Assembly: GCF_001735805.1 (NCBI RefSeq)
Contig: NZ_CP017248.1
Span: forward strand, 992,001 to 1,056,000
DNA: 64,000 nt
Source of the DNA: Streptomyces fodineus
GTDB taxonomy: Bacteria; Actinomycetota; Actinomycetes; Streptomycetales; Streptomycetaceae
Direction: 5' to 3'
Shown here: positions 57,801 through 64,000 of the stretch, in pieces
Layout: each line of letters starts with the position of its first letter
Numbering within the stretch: the first letter of the stretch is position 1
Program-made: the position numbers and the translations under genes
Notes under the pieces: model-generated
The model's input: the letters and a program-made list of their open reading frames with translations, nothing else
The model's database searches: none
What the model was told of the DNA's origin: nothing

Positions 57801-60800
57801 CGGCCGGCCGGCGCCGCTTCGGGCGTGGGCGAGCCGGGCCGTGAACACGCCGGAGGCGCGGACGGCGACCTGGTCCTCCGCCGTGTCGGTGCTCTGGCGC
57901 AGGACGGCGGCGACACGGCCGGCGGCGCGCTCGTCGACGGCCGTGGGCAGGTCGATGAGGCCGCCCCAGCGCCCGGGGTGCTCCAGGGCCAGGGCGCGGC
58001 CGAGGCCCCACACCTGGTTCTGCACCGCGCTGAGCGGTGCGTCGTCGAAACGGCCGGTGGCGGCCGCGCCGCGGGTGGCGCACCACAGCGGCGCGTCGAC
58101 GCCCGCGTCGCCCAGCGCCTGGGCCAGGGCCACGGTCCGCGCGAGGCCCTGGGAGAGCGCGGGGTGCCCGGGCGAGGTGGTCTCGTCGGTCGCGAGCAGT
58201 GACAGGACGCCGTCGAGCGATCCGGCTTCGGCTGCCGCGCGGGTCAACTCGCCCGCCAGGAACGCGCGGTCGGCGTCGGCACCGACCGCCAGCGGGATCA
58301 GGTGCGCGCCGCGCCCGGCGAGGGCCGCGCGGACCGTCCCGGCCCACTCGTCGCCCTCGGGCGCGGCGAACAGCCATGTGCTGCCGGAGAGGTCACCGGC
58401 GGACAGGCCGTTCAGCGGCTGCCAGGCCAGCTGGTAGCGCCAGCCGTCCACGACGGACTGCTCGCGGCGCCGGCGCCGCCAGGCGGACAGCTTCGGGACC
58501 ACGACGTCCAGTTCCTCGGGGCTCAGCTCCAGCGTGGCGGCGAGGGACTGGGCGTCCTCGCGCTCGACGCTCGCCCAGAACTCGTCGTCGACCGCGTCCA
58601 CGGCGGCCGTGCCGGCCTCGGGCGCCTCCAGCCAGTAACGCTGCTGCTGGAAGGCGTAGGTGGGCAGGTCGATCCGCCGGGCGCCCGGGAAGAGGGCCTG
58701 CCAGTCCGGGCAGACGCCGTGCACGTGCAGCTCGGCGAGCGCGGTGACGACGGCCTGCTGTTCGGGGCGGTCGGCTCGGAGTACGGGGATGGTGACGACG
58801 TCGTCCACACAGCCCTGCGCCATGCCACTGAGGACACCACCGGGGCCGATCTCCACGAACGTGGTCACACCCAGCTCGTGCAGGGTCCGCACGCCGTCGG
58901 CGAAACGCACCGCCTCACGCACGTGCCGCACCCAGTACTCGGGGGTGTACGGCTCGGCCAGCCGGCCGGTGAGATTCGAAACGACGGGAATCCGCGGGTC
59001 GTTGAACGACAGACCGCGGACGGCCTCCGCGAACTCCTCCAGCATCGGATCCATCAACGGCGAATGGAACGCATGACTGACCTTCAGCTTGCTTGTCTTA
59101 CGGCCCTGTTGAGCGAAGACCTCGGCGATCTCCAGTACGGCATCCTCGGCACCGGAGACCACCACCGACCGAGGCCCGTTGACCGCCGCGATACCGACGC
59201 CGTCGCTCAGGTGCGGCAGCACCTCGTCCTCTGTGGCCTGGACCGCGACCATGGCGCCACCCGTGGGCAGGGCCTGCATCAACGCGGCGCGCGCCGACAC
59301 CAGCTTCGCCGCGTCCTCGAGGGACAGCACACCCGCCACATGAGCAGCCGCGATCTCACCGACCGAGTGACCGGCCACGTAATCCGGCCGCACGCCCCGC
59401 GACTCCAGCAACCGGAACAACGCCACCTCAACCGCGAACAACGCCGGCTGGGTGCAACCCGTCTGGCCGAGCTGCTCCGCGTCGGCGTCGAGCGTGACGT
59501 CGAGGTGGGCGCGGATCTCGTCGTAGGCCGCGGCGAACGCCGGGAAGGCGTCGTAGAGTTCGCGCCCCATGCCCAGCCGCTGCGAACCCTGCCCCGAGAA
59601 CAGGAACCCGGTCTTGTCGCCGAGGCGGGCCGGGTTCTGGACGACGGCCGCGGACGGGGTGCCTGTTGCCAGGGCCCGTACGCCTTCGGTGAGTTCCTCC
59701 AGGTTCTCGCCGACGACGGCCGCCCGGTGGTCCCAGGCGGTGCGCGTCGTGGCGAGGGAGAAGCCGATGTCGGCCGGCGAGCGGTCAAGGCCGCTGCCGG
59801 CGCTCCGGCCGTCCTCCAGGAAGGAGAGCAGGCGCTCCGCCTGGGCGCGCAGCGCGGCCTCGGACTTGCCGGACAGCACCCACGGGACCGGCCCCGCAAC
59901 GGCCGTTCCGGGGGCGGGCTCCTCGTCGAGGGCGGGGGCCTGCTCGATGATCGTGTGCGCGTTGGTGCCGCTGACCCCGAAGGACGAGACGGCGGCGCGG
60001 CGGGGGTGGTCCGACTCGGGCCACTGGACGGCCTCGGTCAGCAGCCTGACGCCGCCCGCCGACCAGTCGACCCGAGCGGTCGGCTCGTCCACGTGCAGCG
60101 TCTGCGGCAGGACGCCGTTGCGGATGGCCATCACCATCTTGATGACACCGGCGACGCCGGAAGCCGCCTGCGTGTGACCGATGTTGGACTTGACGGATCC
60201 CAGCCACAGCGGCTGGTCCCCCGAGTGCTCCTGGCCGTACGTGGCGAGCAGTGCCTCCGCCTCGATCGGGTCGCCGAGGGTGGTGGCCGTGCCGTGCGCC
60301 TCGACCGCGTCGACCTGGGAGGCGGTCAGGCGTGCGTTCTCCAGCGCCTGCCGGATCACGCGCTCCTGCGACGGGCCGTTCGGGGCCGTGAGGCCGTTGG
60401 AGGCGCCGTCCTGGTTGACGGCGCTGCCGCGGATGACGGCCAGCACGTCGTGGCCGAGACGGCGGGCATCGGACAGCCGTTCCAGCACGAGCACGCCGAC
60501 GCCTTCGGACATGCCCGTGCCGTCGGCGGTCGAGGAGAACGCGCGGCAGCGGCCGTCGGGCGACAGGCCGCGCTGCGCACTGAACGCGATGAAGGTGTTC
60601 GGCGTGGCCATCACGGTCACGCCGCCGGCCAGGGCGAGCGAGCACTCGCCGCGGCGCAGCGCCTGGGCGGCCAGGTGGAGCGCCACCAGCGAGGACGAGC
60701 AGGCCGTGTCGACGGTGACCGCCGGGCCTTCGAGGCCGAGGGCGTAGGAGATACGGCCGGACACCACGGCGGCGGTGTTCGCGGTGACGAGGTGGGCCTC

Positions 60801-61316
60801 GATGTCGCTGTCGCCCTGCCGCTGGAGGTAGGCGTGGTCCTGGCCGTTGGTGCCGACGAACACGCCGGCCCGGGTGCCGCGTGCGGTGGCGGGATCGATG
60901 CCCGCGCGTTCGAAGGCCTCCCAGGAGGTCTGCAGGAGCAGCCGCTGCTGCGGGTCCATGACCAGGGCCTCGCGGGGGGAGATCCCGAAGAACGCGGGGT
61001 CGAACTCGCCGGCGTCGTAGAGGAAGCCGCCCTCGCGCACGTACGTGCGGCCCGTCCGCCCGGGCTCGGGGTCGTAGAGCGTGTCCAGGTCCCAGCCGCG
61101 GTCGGCGGGGAACTCGGACACGGCGTCGCCGCCCGAGGCGACCAGCTGCCACAGGTCCTCGGGCGAACCGACCCCGCCCGGGTAGCGGCAGGCCATCCCG
61201 ACGATGGCGATGGGCTCGGTGTCCTTCGCCTCCAGCTCACCCAGCTGCCTGCGGGTCTGGCGCAGGTCCACCATCACGCGCTTGAGGTAGTCCCTGAGCT
61301 TGTCGTCGTTCGACAT
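42876..61316 (-). CDS. Type I polyketide synthase, four KS-AT-KR-ACP modules (PteA4-like)
   Basis: A 6146-residue PKS extending the polyol part. It has an N-terminal docking helix ([23 protein letters not shown]) and a C-terminal docking helix pair ending [16 protein letters not shown] active cysteines (DTACSSS) lie near nt 60710, 56165, 51670 and 47080. Modules (approximate residues): 1, KS 33-460, AT 567-856, KR 1171-1396, ACP 1436-1533; 2, KS 1543-1968, AT 2069-2356, KR 2670-2903, ACP 2939-3034; 3, KS 3045-3471, AT 3574-3868, KR 4198-4433, ACP 4473-4560; 4, KS 4577-5002, AT 5098-5390, KR 5706-5940, ACP 5976-6066. All four ATs have GHSVGE and HAFH (malonyl-CoA). All four KRs lack LDD and keep Trp in GVWGSG-like loops (A-type). 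There is no DH or ER. Predicted to set the hydroxyls at C13, C11, C9 and C7. Neighbouring modules share near-identical blocks. The start has GAGGACG upstream. Confidence 0.96.
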   Translation of the reverse strand: MSNDDKLRDYLKRVMVDLRQTRRQLGELEAKDTEPIAIVGMACRYPGGVGSPEDLWQLVASGGDAVSEFPADRGWDLDTLYDPEPGRTGRTYVREGGFLYDAGEFDPAFFGISPREALVMDPQQRLLLQTSWEAFERAGIDPATARGTRAGVFVGTNGQDHAYLQRQGDSDIEAHLVTANTAAVVSGRISYALGLEGPAVTVDTACSSSLVALHLAAQALRRGECSLALAGGVTVMATPNTFIAFSAQRGLSPDGRCRAFSSTADGTGMSEGVGVLVLERLSDARRLGHDVLAVIRGSAVNQDGASNGLTAPNGPSQERVIRQALENARLTASQVDAVEAHGTATTLGDPIEAEALLATYGQEHSGDQPLWLGSVKSNIGHTQAASGVAGVIKMVMAIRNGVLPQTLHVDEPTARVDWSAGGVRLLTEAVQWPESDHPRRAAVSSFGVSGTNAHTIIEQAPALDEEPAPGTAVAGPVPWVLSGKSEAALRAQAERLLSFLEDGRSAGSGLDRSPADIGFSLATTRTAWDHRAAVVGENLEELTEGVRALATGTPSAAVVQNPARLGDKTGFLFSGQGSQRLGMGRELYDAFPAFAAAYDEIRAHLDVTLDADAEQLGQTGCTQPALFAVEVALFRLLESRGVRPDYVAGHSVGEIAAAHVAGVLSLEDAAKLVSARAALMQALPTGGAMVAVQATEDEVLPHLSDGVGIAAVNGPRSVVVSGAEDAVLEIAEVFAQQGRKTSKLKVSHAFHSPLMDPMLEEFAEAVRGLSFNDPRIPVVSNLTGRLAEPYTPEYWVRHVREAVRFADGVRTLHELGVTTFVEIGPGGVLSGMAQGCVDDVVTIPVLRADRPEQQAVVTALAELHVHGVCPDWQALFPGARRIDLPTYAFQQQRYWLEAPEAGTAAVDAVDDEFWASVEREDAQSLAATLELSPEELDVVVPKLSAWRRRRREQSVVDGWRYQLAWQPLNGLSAGDLSGSTWLFAAPEGDEWAGTVRAALAGRGAHLIPLAVGADADRAFLAGELTRAAAEAGSLDGVLSLLATDETTSPGHPALSQGLARTVALAQALGDAGVDAPLWCATRGAAATGRFDDAPLSAVQNQVWGLGRALALEHPGRWGGLIDLPTAVDERAAGRVAAVLRQSTDTAEDQVAVRASGVFTARLAHARSGAGRPWSPRGTVLITGGTGALGGHLARWLAGAGAEHLVLTSRHGADAPGATVLKAELEELGARVTLAVCDVADRDAVAALLAEHTFTSVFHAAGVAQFAPFDELTPTDFARTVAAKARGAAHLDELLGDRELDAFVLFSSIAGVWGSGLQPAYAAGNAFLDGLAARRRARGLTATAIAWGPWADGGMVTDADEEHLRRRGVVPLPAALAVTAVQRALDCDDTAVVVADIEWERFIGPFTLGRPSALLSELPEVRRARTAAPADAAAGAAPLAARLAGLPEAERTQTLIDLVRAHVAAVLGHSSAAEVEPDRAFKDLGFDSLTAVELRNRVNTATGLALPPTLVFDYPNATALARFLHSELLGSQACAVPQEQSSAAEDEPIAIVAMSCHLPGGVDSPEALWDLVTSGGDAISEFPSNRGWDVEALYDPDPDRPGRTYARDGGFLYGATDFDAGFFGISPREALAMDPQQRLLLEASWEAFERAGIAPAQLRGSRTGVFVGMAYQGYGADVRRTPEGVEGHRLVGGASSVVSGRVAYTFGLEGPAVTIDTACSSSLVALHLAMQSLRGGECTMALAGGVTVMASPNVFVEFSRQRGLSPDGRCRAFGADADGTGWAEGVGVVLVERLSDAVRNGHEVLAVVRGSAVNQDGASNGLTAPNGPAQQRVIRQALASAGLAPGDVDAVEAHGTGTTLGDPIEAQALLATYGQERERPLLLGSLKSNIGHTQAAAGVAGVIKMVMAMRHGILPRTLHADEPTPHVDWSAGTVRLLTEAVEWPETDRPRRAAISSFGVSGTNAHTIIEQAPAAPELPPTPDSGALVPWVLSGKGEPALRAQAARLAGHLDAHDGWTAADVGLSLASRETFEDRAVLLAQGPDELRQALTALAAGEPAANVTLGRARPEGKVGFLFSGQGSQWLGMGRELYEAFPVFADAYDEVCARLDAPVDVDAESLHRTGCAQPALFAVEVALFRLLESWGVRPDYVAGHSVGEIAAAHVAGVLTLDDAVQLVSARAALMQALPAGGAMVAVQATEKEVAPHLTDEVGIAAVNGPRSVVISGADEAVTAIAEVFTRQGRKTSRLKVSHAFHSPLMDPMLDEFAEAVGHLVFNEPRIPVVSNLTGRLAKPYTTDYWVRHVREAVRFADGLHTLHELGVTTFVEIGPGGVLSALAQACVDEAVTVPVLRGDRPERQALVTALAELHVHGVCPDWQGLFPGAHRVTLPTYAFQRERFWLDRDEDLAAAGTAADAADSGFWAGVEREDAESLAATLGVSADASLSAILPRLSAWRRQRREQSVVDGWRYRVTWKPLGALPQPGASGTWLLVVAAESEWTASVRTALGERGLELGTLVAGTGTDRGTLARELAGVGPVAGVLSLLAEDESASAGHPGLSHGLAATLCLVQALGDAGVDAPLWCATRGAVATGRSDRVDRPLQSQVWGFGRAAALEHPRRWGGLLDLPDLLDARTAARVAAVLGQAAEDQVAVRASGVFGRRLVRAARATGPGPGWSPRGTVLITGGTGALGGHVARWLAGAGAEHLVLTSRRGLDAPGAAALKAELEEAGVRVTVAACDVADRDALRALLAEHPVHAVVHAAGVGDHVMIEDSDPAGFAGTVAAKAEGATHLDELLAGQELDAFVMFSSGAGIWGGAGQGAYAAANAHLDALAEYRRARGRTALAVSWGGWAEGGMAGVGDGEEMLRRRGLPPMRPALAICALQQALADGETALTVADFDWERFIGPFTVTRPSALLSDVPEARRALEAPASGGAEAGTALAAKLTGLPAGERDRTLVDLVRTHAAAVLGHDGTAAVEPGRAFNDLGFDSLTAVELRNKLTADTGLKLPTTLVFDYPNATALARFLRAGLLGSQGAAQQEQRTAATDDEPIAIVAMSCRLPGGVGSPEDLWQLVTSGGDAISGFPEDRGWDVEDLYDPDPGTPGKTYTREGGFLYDAGDFDAALFGISPREALAMDPQQRLLLEASWEAFERAGIDPASLKGSRTGVFVGMSYQGYGAGLPQVPEGVEGHLLTGSAASVVSGRVAYTFGLEGPAVTVDTACSSSLVALHLAIQSLRGGESTMAVAGGVNVMAVPAAFVEFSRQRGLSADGRCKAFGAGADGTGWAEGVGVVLVERLSDAVRNGHEVLAVVRGSAVNQDGASNGLTAPNGPAQQRVIRQALASAGLTEADVDAVEAHGTGTALGDPIEAQALIATYGRERPEDRPLWLGSLKSNIGHAQAASGVAGVIKMVMAMRHGVLPRTLHADEPTSHVDWAAGAVRLLTEAVDWPETDRPRRAAVSSFGVSGTNAHTIIEQAPVAEPAAVAPVEVASATVPWVLSGKSEAALRAQAERLLSLTADGAAPSLTDVGFSLATTRAALEHRAAVVGTDRGRIAEGLRALASGAPAPGVVLGRADAGQVGFLFSGQGSQRTGMGRELYEAFPVFAEAYDEVCAHLDRHLDRPLRDVAFGENGHEDGEELHRTAFTQPALFAHEVAVHRLLESWGVRPDYLAGHSVGEIAAAHVAGALSLEDAAALVTARAALMQALPAGGAMIAVQASEDEVGPYLTDDAGIAAVNGPRSVVVSGAEDAVLEIAEVLTQQGRKTSRLKVSHAFHSPLMDPVLEDFARVVGGLRFETPRIPVVSNLTGELVDAYTADYWVRHVREAVRFADGIRTLGELGVTTFVETGPGAVLSAMAQGCLDGAVTVASARSGSPEPEAITGAVAQLHVHGVPVDWQAFFAGRGARRADLPTYAFQHQRYWLETTAPTAAAVAGTDAVEAGFWETVEREDTQSLAATLDLPAEQLDAVLPRLSAWRRQQRRESAVERWSYRTGWKPLSGLRAHELPGDWLFLVTEDTEAVEWTAAVADGLAARGARLVRVAVDPYADRGALLRQLGDAVRETPVDGVISLLGTDERPHTGHPALTVGTALSLALVQALGDAGIDAPLWALTRSAMSTGRADAVPSAAQSAVWGLGRVAALEHAPRWGGLVDLPDTVDDRAVGRLAAVLGQSAEDQVAIRARGVFGRRLSRTAARRNTRAGQRWSPRGTVLITGGTGALGGHVARWLAGAGAEHLVLTSRRGLDAPGAAGLVAELAATGVRVTVAACDIADRAAVAALLAEHPVNAVVHTAGVDHLEPLEAMTPGAFADVLSAKAAGALHLDALLAGRELDAFVLFSSIAGVWGSGHQAAYAAANALLDGLAERRRAQGLPATAVAWGPWAGGGMAEGEGADERLRRRGLIPMPAALAVAALRQALDSGEATATVADVDWERFLPPFTVGRASALLGDLPEAERILSAGSTAGEPGTAAVSALAERLTQMPETEQHALLVDLVRTHAAAVLGHGGAGEVEAGRAFKDLGFDSLTAVELRNKLNAETGLALPPTLVFDHPNAQALARQLRTELTGRTTAPASQAAPAHAEDDDPIAIVGMACRYPGGVRSPEDLWQLVVSGGDAVGEFPADRGWDVEGIYDPDPEASGKTYTRRGGFLYEAGEFDAGFFGISPREAVAMDPQQRLLLETTWETFERAGIDAESVRGSRTGVFVGSGYQDYAAQAFHAIDDSEGFFGTGNSASIMSGRIAYTLGLEGPAVTVDTACSSSLVALHWAVQALRNGECSMALAGGVMVMSTPRAFVEFSRQRGLAPDGRCKAFGAGADGTGWAEGVGMLLVERLSDAHRNGHRVLAVVRGSAVNQDGASNGLTAPNGPAQQRVIRQALTSAGLTAADIDAVEAHGTGTKLGDPIEAQALLATYGRERPEEQPLWLGSLKSNIGHAQAAAGVGGIIKMVMAMRHGVLPQTLHVDEPTPHVDWSAGAVRLLTEAVDWPETDHPRRAAVSSFGVSGTNAHTIIEQAPPAPAEEAPAAPAPALLPWVLSAKTSGALRDQARQLLAFVEDGTSPADVGFSLATTRSALRHRAAVIGESCDDFRRGLGHLAAGTPSPGVVQGRPGGKVGFLFSGQGSQRVGMGRELYAAFPVFADAYDEVCARLDAPVDVDAETLHQTGCTQPALFAVEVALFRLLESWGVRPDYVAGHSVGEIAAAHVAGVLSLDDAAKLVSARAALMQALPTGGAMIAVQATEEEVLPHLTDGVGIAAVNGPQSVVVSGAEDAALMIAEAFTQQGRKTSRLKVSHAFHSPLMDPMLEEFAEAVRGLSFNEPRIPVVSNLTGRLAEPYTPEYWVRHVREAVRFADGVRTLHELGVTTFVEIGPGGVLSGMAQGCVDDVVTIPVLRADRPEQQAVTTGYAQLHVTGAEVDWHAFFPGARRVDLPTYAFQHERYWIDAPEPGAAATAVDPVDAEFWETVEREDLRALAETLDIGAEDAFSEVLPRLSSWRRQRKEQTTVDGWRYGVTWKAIPDPAPEGPARNGIWLVPVSAARLGDDWVTACLRGLTERGLVPLPVPVEPATGRTELTAQLTRAAGDETVAGVLSLLAVDDGAAPAAGALTVGVALSVLLVQALGDAGIDAPLWCATRNAVGASPAEEVADPYQSQVWGLGRVAALEHAQRWGGLVDLPGAVDDRVASRLAAVLGQSAEDQVAIRDRGVFARRLSRLPAVHSDGSWSPRGTVLITGGTGALGAHVARWLAGAGAEHLVLTSRRGLDAPGAAGLKAELEEAGVRVTVAACDVADRDALRALLAGHPVNAVVHTAGTAEAGMLAETSLGDFAATVAAKALGAAHLHELLGDRELDAFVLFSSVSGVWGGGGQAAYSAANAFLDGLAQHRRARGLAATAIAWGPWGEGGMVADAGDEERLRQRGLTTLRPDRAISALHGALSGGDGTVTVADVDWARFAVPFTVSRPSALLSDLPEVRDALAAEPAERAGEPSALKEKLAALSEGEQQRLLVDTVCAHAAAVLGHGGTAAVEPDLAFRDLGFDSLTAVELRNLLTADTGLTLPATLVFDHPTPEAIARYLRGELAGETGPDEVSVFSELDRLESVISTTASAEETVRSGVRRRLQELLSLVNSAGEQSTESAVAQRRLQDATIDDIFDLIDQDLENS

Positions 61317-61350
61317 GTTTTACGTCCTCGGTAGCAGTGCGTGAGAAGAG

Positions 61351-64000
61351 TCAGTAAGACCCGAGTTCTTGGTCGATGAGGTCGAACATCTCGTCGTCGG
61401 TGGCGGCGTCGATCCGGTCGAGGTCGAGGTCACGGCCGGTGCCCGGGCCGGCGTCGGCGGTGTTCGCCGCGGCGTCCTGGTGGGTGTCGGTCCACTTCCA
61501 CAGCAGTGCCTTGAGCCGGGCGGTGACCTTGTCCCGCACCGCGTCCCCGGGGGCGAGCGCGGCGAGCTGCGCTTCCAGCCGGTCCAGTTCGCCGAGTACG
61601 GGCGGGGCCTCGGCGGTGAGGTCGAGGACCAGGTCCTTGTGCAGGAGCCGGGCGATCGCGACGGGGTTGGGGTGGTCGAAGACGAGGGTGGGCTTGAGCC
61701 GGAGCCCGGTCGCGGCCTTGAGCCGGTTGCGGAGCTCCACGGCGGTCAGGGAGTCGAAGCCGATGTCCCGGAAGGCCGTGGTGGGCTCGATGCGGGCGGC
61801 GGTGGCGTGGCCGAGGGCAGCGGCAGCCTGGTTGCGCACCAGGTCCAGCAGGACCTTCTCCTGGTCGGCCTCGGGCATCCCGGCGAGGCGGCGGGCCAGG
61901 GCGGGGGTCCCCGCGGCCGCGGCCTCGCCGGGCGCGACGCCGGCGCCGTCCACGAGGCCGCCGAGGACGGCGGGCAGCATGCCGGCGCGGGCCATGGCGC
62001 GCAGTCCCGGGACGTCCAGCCGGACCGGCACGATCACCGGCCGGTCCACGGTGAGGGCGGCGTCGAACAGGGCCAGTCCCTCCGCCGGGGTGAACGGCAC
62101 GACTCCGGCCCGCCCCATCCGGTTGCGGTCGGCGTCGGTGATCCGGTCGCCCATGCCGCCGTTGTCCGTCCACAGGCCCCAGGCCAGCGAGGTGCCGGGC
62201 AGGCCCGCGGCCCGGCGCTGCCGCGCCAGCCCGTCCAGGAAGGCGTTCGCGGCCGCGTAGCTCGCCGCGCCGGCGCTGCCCAGGACTCCGGCCAGGGAGG
62301 AGAAGAGCACGAACGCGGAGAGGTCCAGGTCCCGGGTCAGCTCGTGCAGATGCAGCGCCCCGTCGGCCTTCGGTCGCAGTACGGTGTCCAGGCGCTCCGG
62401 GGTCAGGGCGGTGACCACGCCGTCGTCCAGGGCCGCCGCCGCGTGCACGACGGCCACGAGCGGGTGCTCAGCCGGGACCGAGGCCAGCAGCTGCGCGAGG
62501 GCGTCCCGGTCCGCGATGTCACAGGCGGCCACGTCGACGTGCGCGCCCAGCTCGCTGAGGGCGGCGACGAGTTCGCCGACGCCTTCGGCCGCGGGGCCGC
62601 GGCGACTGGCCAGCAGCAGCCTCCGTACGCCGCGTTCGGCGACGAGGTGCCGCGCGAGCGACTGTCCGAGGCCGCCGGTCGCGCCGGTGAGCAGCACGGT
62701 CCCCTCGGGGGCCCACGCGTGACCGGTGGGTTCCTCGGGCCGGGTGATCCGGGCGAGGCGCGGCACGTACAGCTTTCCGTCGCGCACCGCGGCCTGCGGC
62801 TCGTCCAGAGCGGCGAGCGCCGCGGCCAGCGCCGGGGTGATGCCGCCGTTCGTGACCATGCCGCCGTTCGTGACCATGCCGCCGTTCGTGTCGATGCCGG
62901 CGTTCGTGACCGAGTCGTCCGCGTCGACGAGCAGGAGCCGGTCCGGGTGCTCGGTCTGGGCGGACTTCACCAGACCGGAGACCGCGACGTGCGCGAGGTC
63001 CGGGGCCGTGCCGTCCAGTTCGACGGCTCCGCGCGTCAGCACCACGAGCCGCGCGTCGGAGAACCGCTCGTCGGCGACCCACTCCTGGACGACCGACAGC
63101 ACACCGGCCAGCAGCCCGCGCGTCGCCACGGCGGCATCGCCCTCGCTCGGGGCGCAGGGCAGCAGGACGTAAGCAGGCGTGGGCGCACCGCCGTCGACCG
63201 CTTTGCGGAGCGCGTCGATGCCGGAGTGGGAACCCTCGTTGCCGAGGACCGCCCACTCGGCTTCGGGAGCAGGGGCGGGGGCGGAGGCCGCGGTGTGCTC
63301 GACCCAGTCGACCTCGAACATCCAGTCCTGGTGCGCCACGCGCGAGGCCAGCACCTGCTGCGGGGACATCGTCCGCGTCCGGACGGACGCGATGGAGGCG
63401 ACGGGAGAGCCGTCGGCGTCGGACAGTTCGACCGCCACCGCGTCGTCGCCGGCGGGCCGGATGCGTATGCGTACGGCCCCGGACCCCGGAGTGTGCACGG
63501 ACATGCCGTTCCAGGCGTAGGGCATGAGCACCTCGCCGGGGTCTTCGGCGCGGTCCGGCGCCGCCATGCCGAGGGCAGCGTCCAGCAGTACGGGGTGCAG
63601 GCCGTAACGGTCCGCCCGGTCCCGCTCCGTGACGGGCAGGGCGGCCTCGGCGTACAGCTCGTCCCCGGCGCGCCAGGCGGCGCGCAGGCCCGGACGGCCC
63701 TCGACGTCCACGGGTTCGGCACCCGCCGGCGGCCAGATCATCATGTCGAACTCCGGCGCCGGAGCGTTCCGGGTGAGCTCTCCGGTGGCGTGACACACCC
63801 ACGGCTCGCGGGCGCCGCCCGCGGCGGGCAGGCTGAAGACGCGCACCGAGCGCCGGTCGGGGTCGTCGCCCGCACCGACCTGCACCTGGATACGGACCGC
63901 GCCCTGTTCGGCCAGCACCAGCGGGGCGTCCACGTCCAGCCGTTCCAGGTGCGGGAACCCGGCCTGCCGTCCCGCGGACAGGGCGAGCTCCACGAACGCC
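61351..64000 (-). CDS. Type I polyketide synthase, 3' part: damaged DH, B-type KR, ACP (PteA3-like), partial
   Basis: The gene runs off the right edge, so only its last 882 residues or so are visible. The window begins just after the expected HxxxGxxxxP motif of a DH ([10 protein letters not shown]). The DH continues to about 63,300 but is abnormal. GYxYGPxF and its flanks are missing (DVEG is followed directly by [13 protein letters not shown]), and the catalytic Asp motif reads LLDAALG, with Gly where Gln or His is usual. The KR (about 62,700-62,000) is B-type: LDD in [16 protein letters not shown] cofactor loop, intact Ser/Tyr ([18 protein letters not shown]). ACP has [16 protein letters not shown]-terminal docking segment ends [15 protein letters not shown] and should mate with the next PKS. 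Prediction: this module leaves a hydroxyl of opposite configuration (C15 of filipin) instead of a double bond. Four tandem 18-bp repeats lie in the KR structural part (62840-62911). Confidence 0.93.
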   Translation of the reverse strand, partial: AFVELALSAGRQAGFPHLERLDVDAPLVLAEQGAVRIQVQVGAGDDPDRRSVRVFSLPAAGGAREPWVCHATGELTRNAPAPEFDMMIWPPAGAEPVDVEGRPGLRAAWRAGDELYAEAALPVTERDRADRYGLHPVLLDAALGMAAPDRAEDPGEVLMPYAWNGMSVHTPGSGAVRIRIRPAGDDAVAVELSDADGSPVASIASVRTRTMSPQQVLASRVAHQDWMFEVDWVEHTAASAPAPAPEAEWAVLGNEGSHSGIDALRKAVDGGAPTPAYVLLPCAPSEGDAAVATRGLLAGVLSVVQEWVADERFSDARLVVLTRGAVELDGTAPDLAHVAVSGLVKSAQTEHPDRLLLVDADDSVTNAGIDTNGGMVTNGGMVTNGGITPALAAALAALDEPQAAVRDGKLYVPRLARITRPEEPTGHAWAPEGTVLLTGATGGLGQSLARHLVAERGVRRLLLASRRGPAAEGVGELVAALSELGAHVDVAACDIADRDALAQLLASVPAEHPLVAVVHAAAALDDGVVTALTPERLDTVLRPKADGALHLHELTRDLDLSAFVLFSSLAGVLGSAGAASYAAANAFLDGLARQRRAAGLPGTSLAWGLWTDNGGMGDRITDADRNRMGRAGVVPFTPAEGLALFDAALTVDRPVIVPVRLDVPGLRAMARAGMLPAVLGGLVDGAGVAPGEAAAAGTPALARRLAGMPEADQEKVLLDLVRNQAAAALGHATAARIEPTTAFRDIGFDSLTAVELRNRLKAATGLRLKPTLVFDHPNPVAIARLLHKDLVLDLTAEAPPVLGELDRLEAQLAALAPGDAVRDKVTARLKALLWKWTDTHQDAAANTADAGPGTGRDLDLDRIDAATDDEMFDLIDQELGSY
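62840..62911 (-). repeat. Four in-frame 18-bp tandem repeats within the PKS KR region
   Basis: The unit ATGCCGCCGTTCGTGACC (plus strand) occurs at 62840-62857 and 62858-62875 unchanged, at 62876-62893 with two changes at its end, and at 62894-62911 with one change. On the coding strand it adds the hexapeptide pattern NGG(M/I)VT between the KR structural and catalytic subdomains, where other modules here have none. It is length-variable by nature and tolerated as a surface loop. Confidence 0.85.

Noticed and set aside
46206..58202. Very long plus-strand open frames opposite the PKS genes (for example 46206-55346 and 55425-58202)
   Set aside because: They are antisense shadows caused by high-GC third positions. 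They show no domains, consist of Gly/Arg/His/Ala-rich sequence and mirror every PKS repeat.
42300..60700. Recurring near-identical segments considered as CRISPR or mobile repeats
   Set aside because: They are conserved KS, AT and KR motifs within in-frame PKS modules at about 4.6-kb spacing, with no short regular spacers.
42876..61316. A contracted 26-membered ring, because only six A-type KR-only modules follow the last DH-containing module
   Set aside because: The preceding DH lacks the GYxYGPxF segment and the residue after its catalytic Asp is abnormal, so that module should also leave a hydroxyl. This gives seven hydroxyls, as in filipin.

Overview
The window is high-GC actinomycete DNA. 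Its GC-rich third codon positions, GGAGG-type ribosome binding sites, GTG starts, rare TTA codons and the families present all point to Streptomyces. It falls into three parts.

(1) About 1-13,800 is an accessory stretch. It opens with decayed mobile-element debris: an IS982-type transposase missing its middle, and a broken replication-relaxation-type gene. A set of stress and detoxification genes follows: a DJ-1/PfpI protein, two alpha/beta hydrolases, a TetR repressor with two palindromic operators in its divergent promoter, a MarR regulator, an FMN azoreductase, two tandem nitroreductase paralogues and an NmrA-like reductase. A near-identical MarR-type palindrome lies upstream of marR and in the azoreductase/nitroreductase promoter. 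A frameshifted secreted-protein gene, an AAA ATPase, a headless regulator gene and an MFS transporter complete the part.

(2) About 13,850-20,741 resembles the DevR/OsdR dormancy island of other actinomycetes: a fragment of a CoA-ligase/ATP-grasp protein, PPK2, a leftward usp-adh-usp operon, a cyclic-nucleotide-binding-domain protein, a DevR/OsdR-like response regulator without a nearby kinase, and a pyridoxamine-oxidase-fold protein. GGGCCG-N2-CGGYCC palindromes sit in both divergent promoters of the island. The zinc alcohol dehydrogenase has lost about 40 residues, including its catalytic zinc ligands.

(3) From 20,840 to the right edge lies the late half of a filipin-type (pentaene macrolide) gene cluster: type II thioesterase, Tat-exported cholesterol oxidase, PAS-LuxR regulator (PteF/PimM type), SARP-LAL regulator (PteR/PimR type), ferredoxin, CYP105D-like P450, a second P450, crotonyl-CoA carboxylase/reductase and three collinear type I PKS genes on the minus strand. 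The PKS genes encode a KR-only six-module tail ending in a thioesterase, preceded by a partial module with a B-type KR and a visibly damaged DH. Read in order this gives seven hydroxyls, the first of opposite configuration to the other six, which matches the C15-to-C3 polyol of filipin III. The last acyltransferase has an atypical GAGH specificity motif. Together with the CCR gene this fits a hexylmalonyl-type final extender that supplies the side chain. Control is also readable: three heptamer repeats of the CGGCAAG type lie upstream of pteF in the orientation expected for PteR binding, and pteR carries three TTA codons (bldA dependence).
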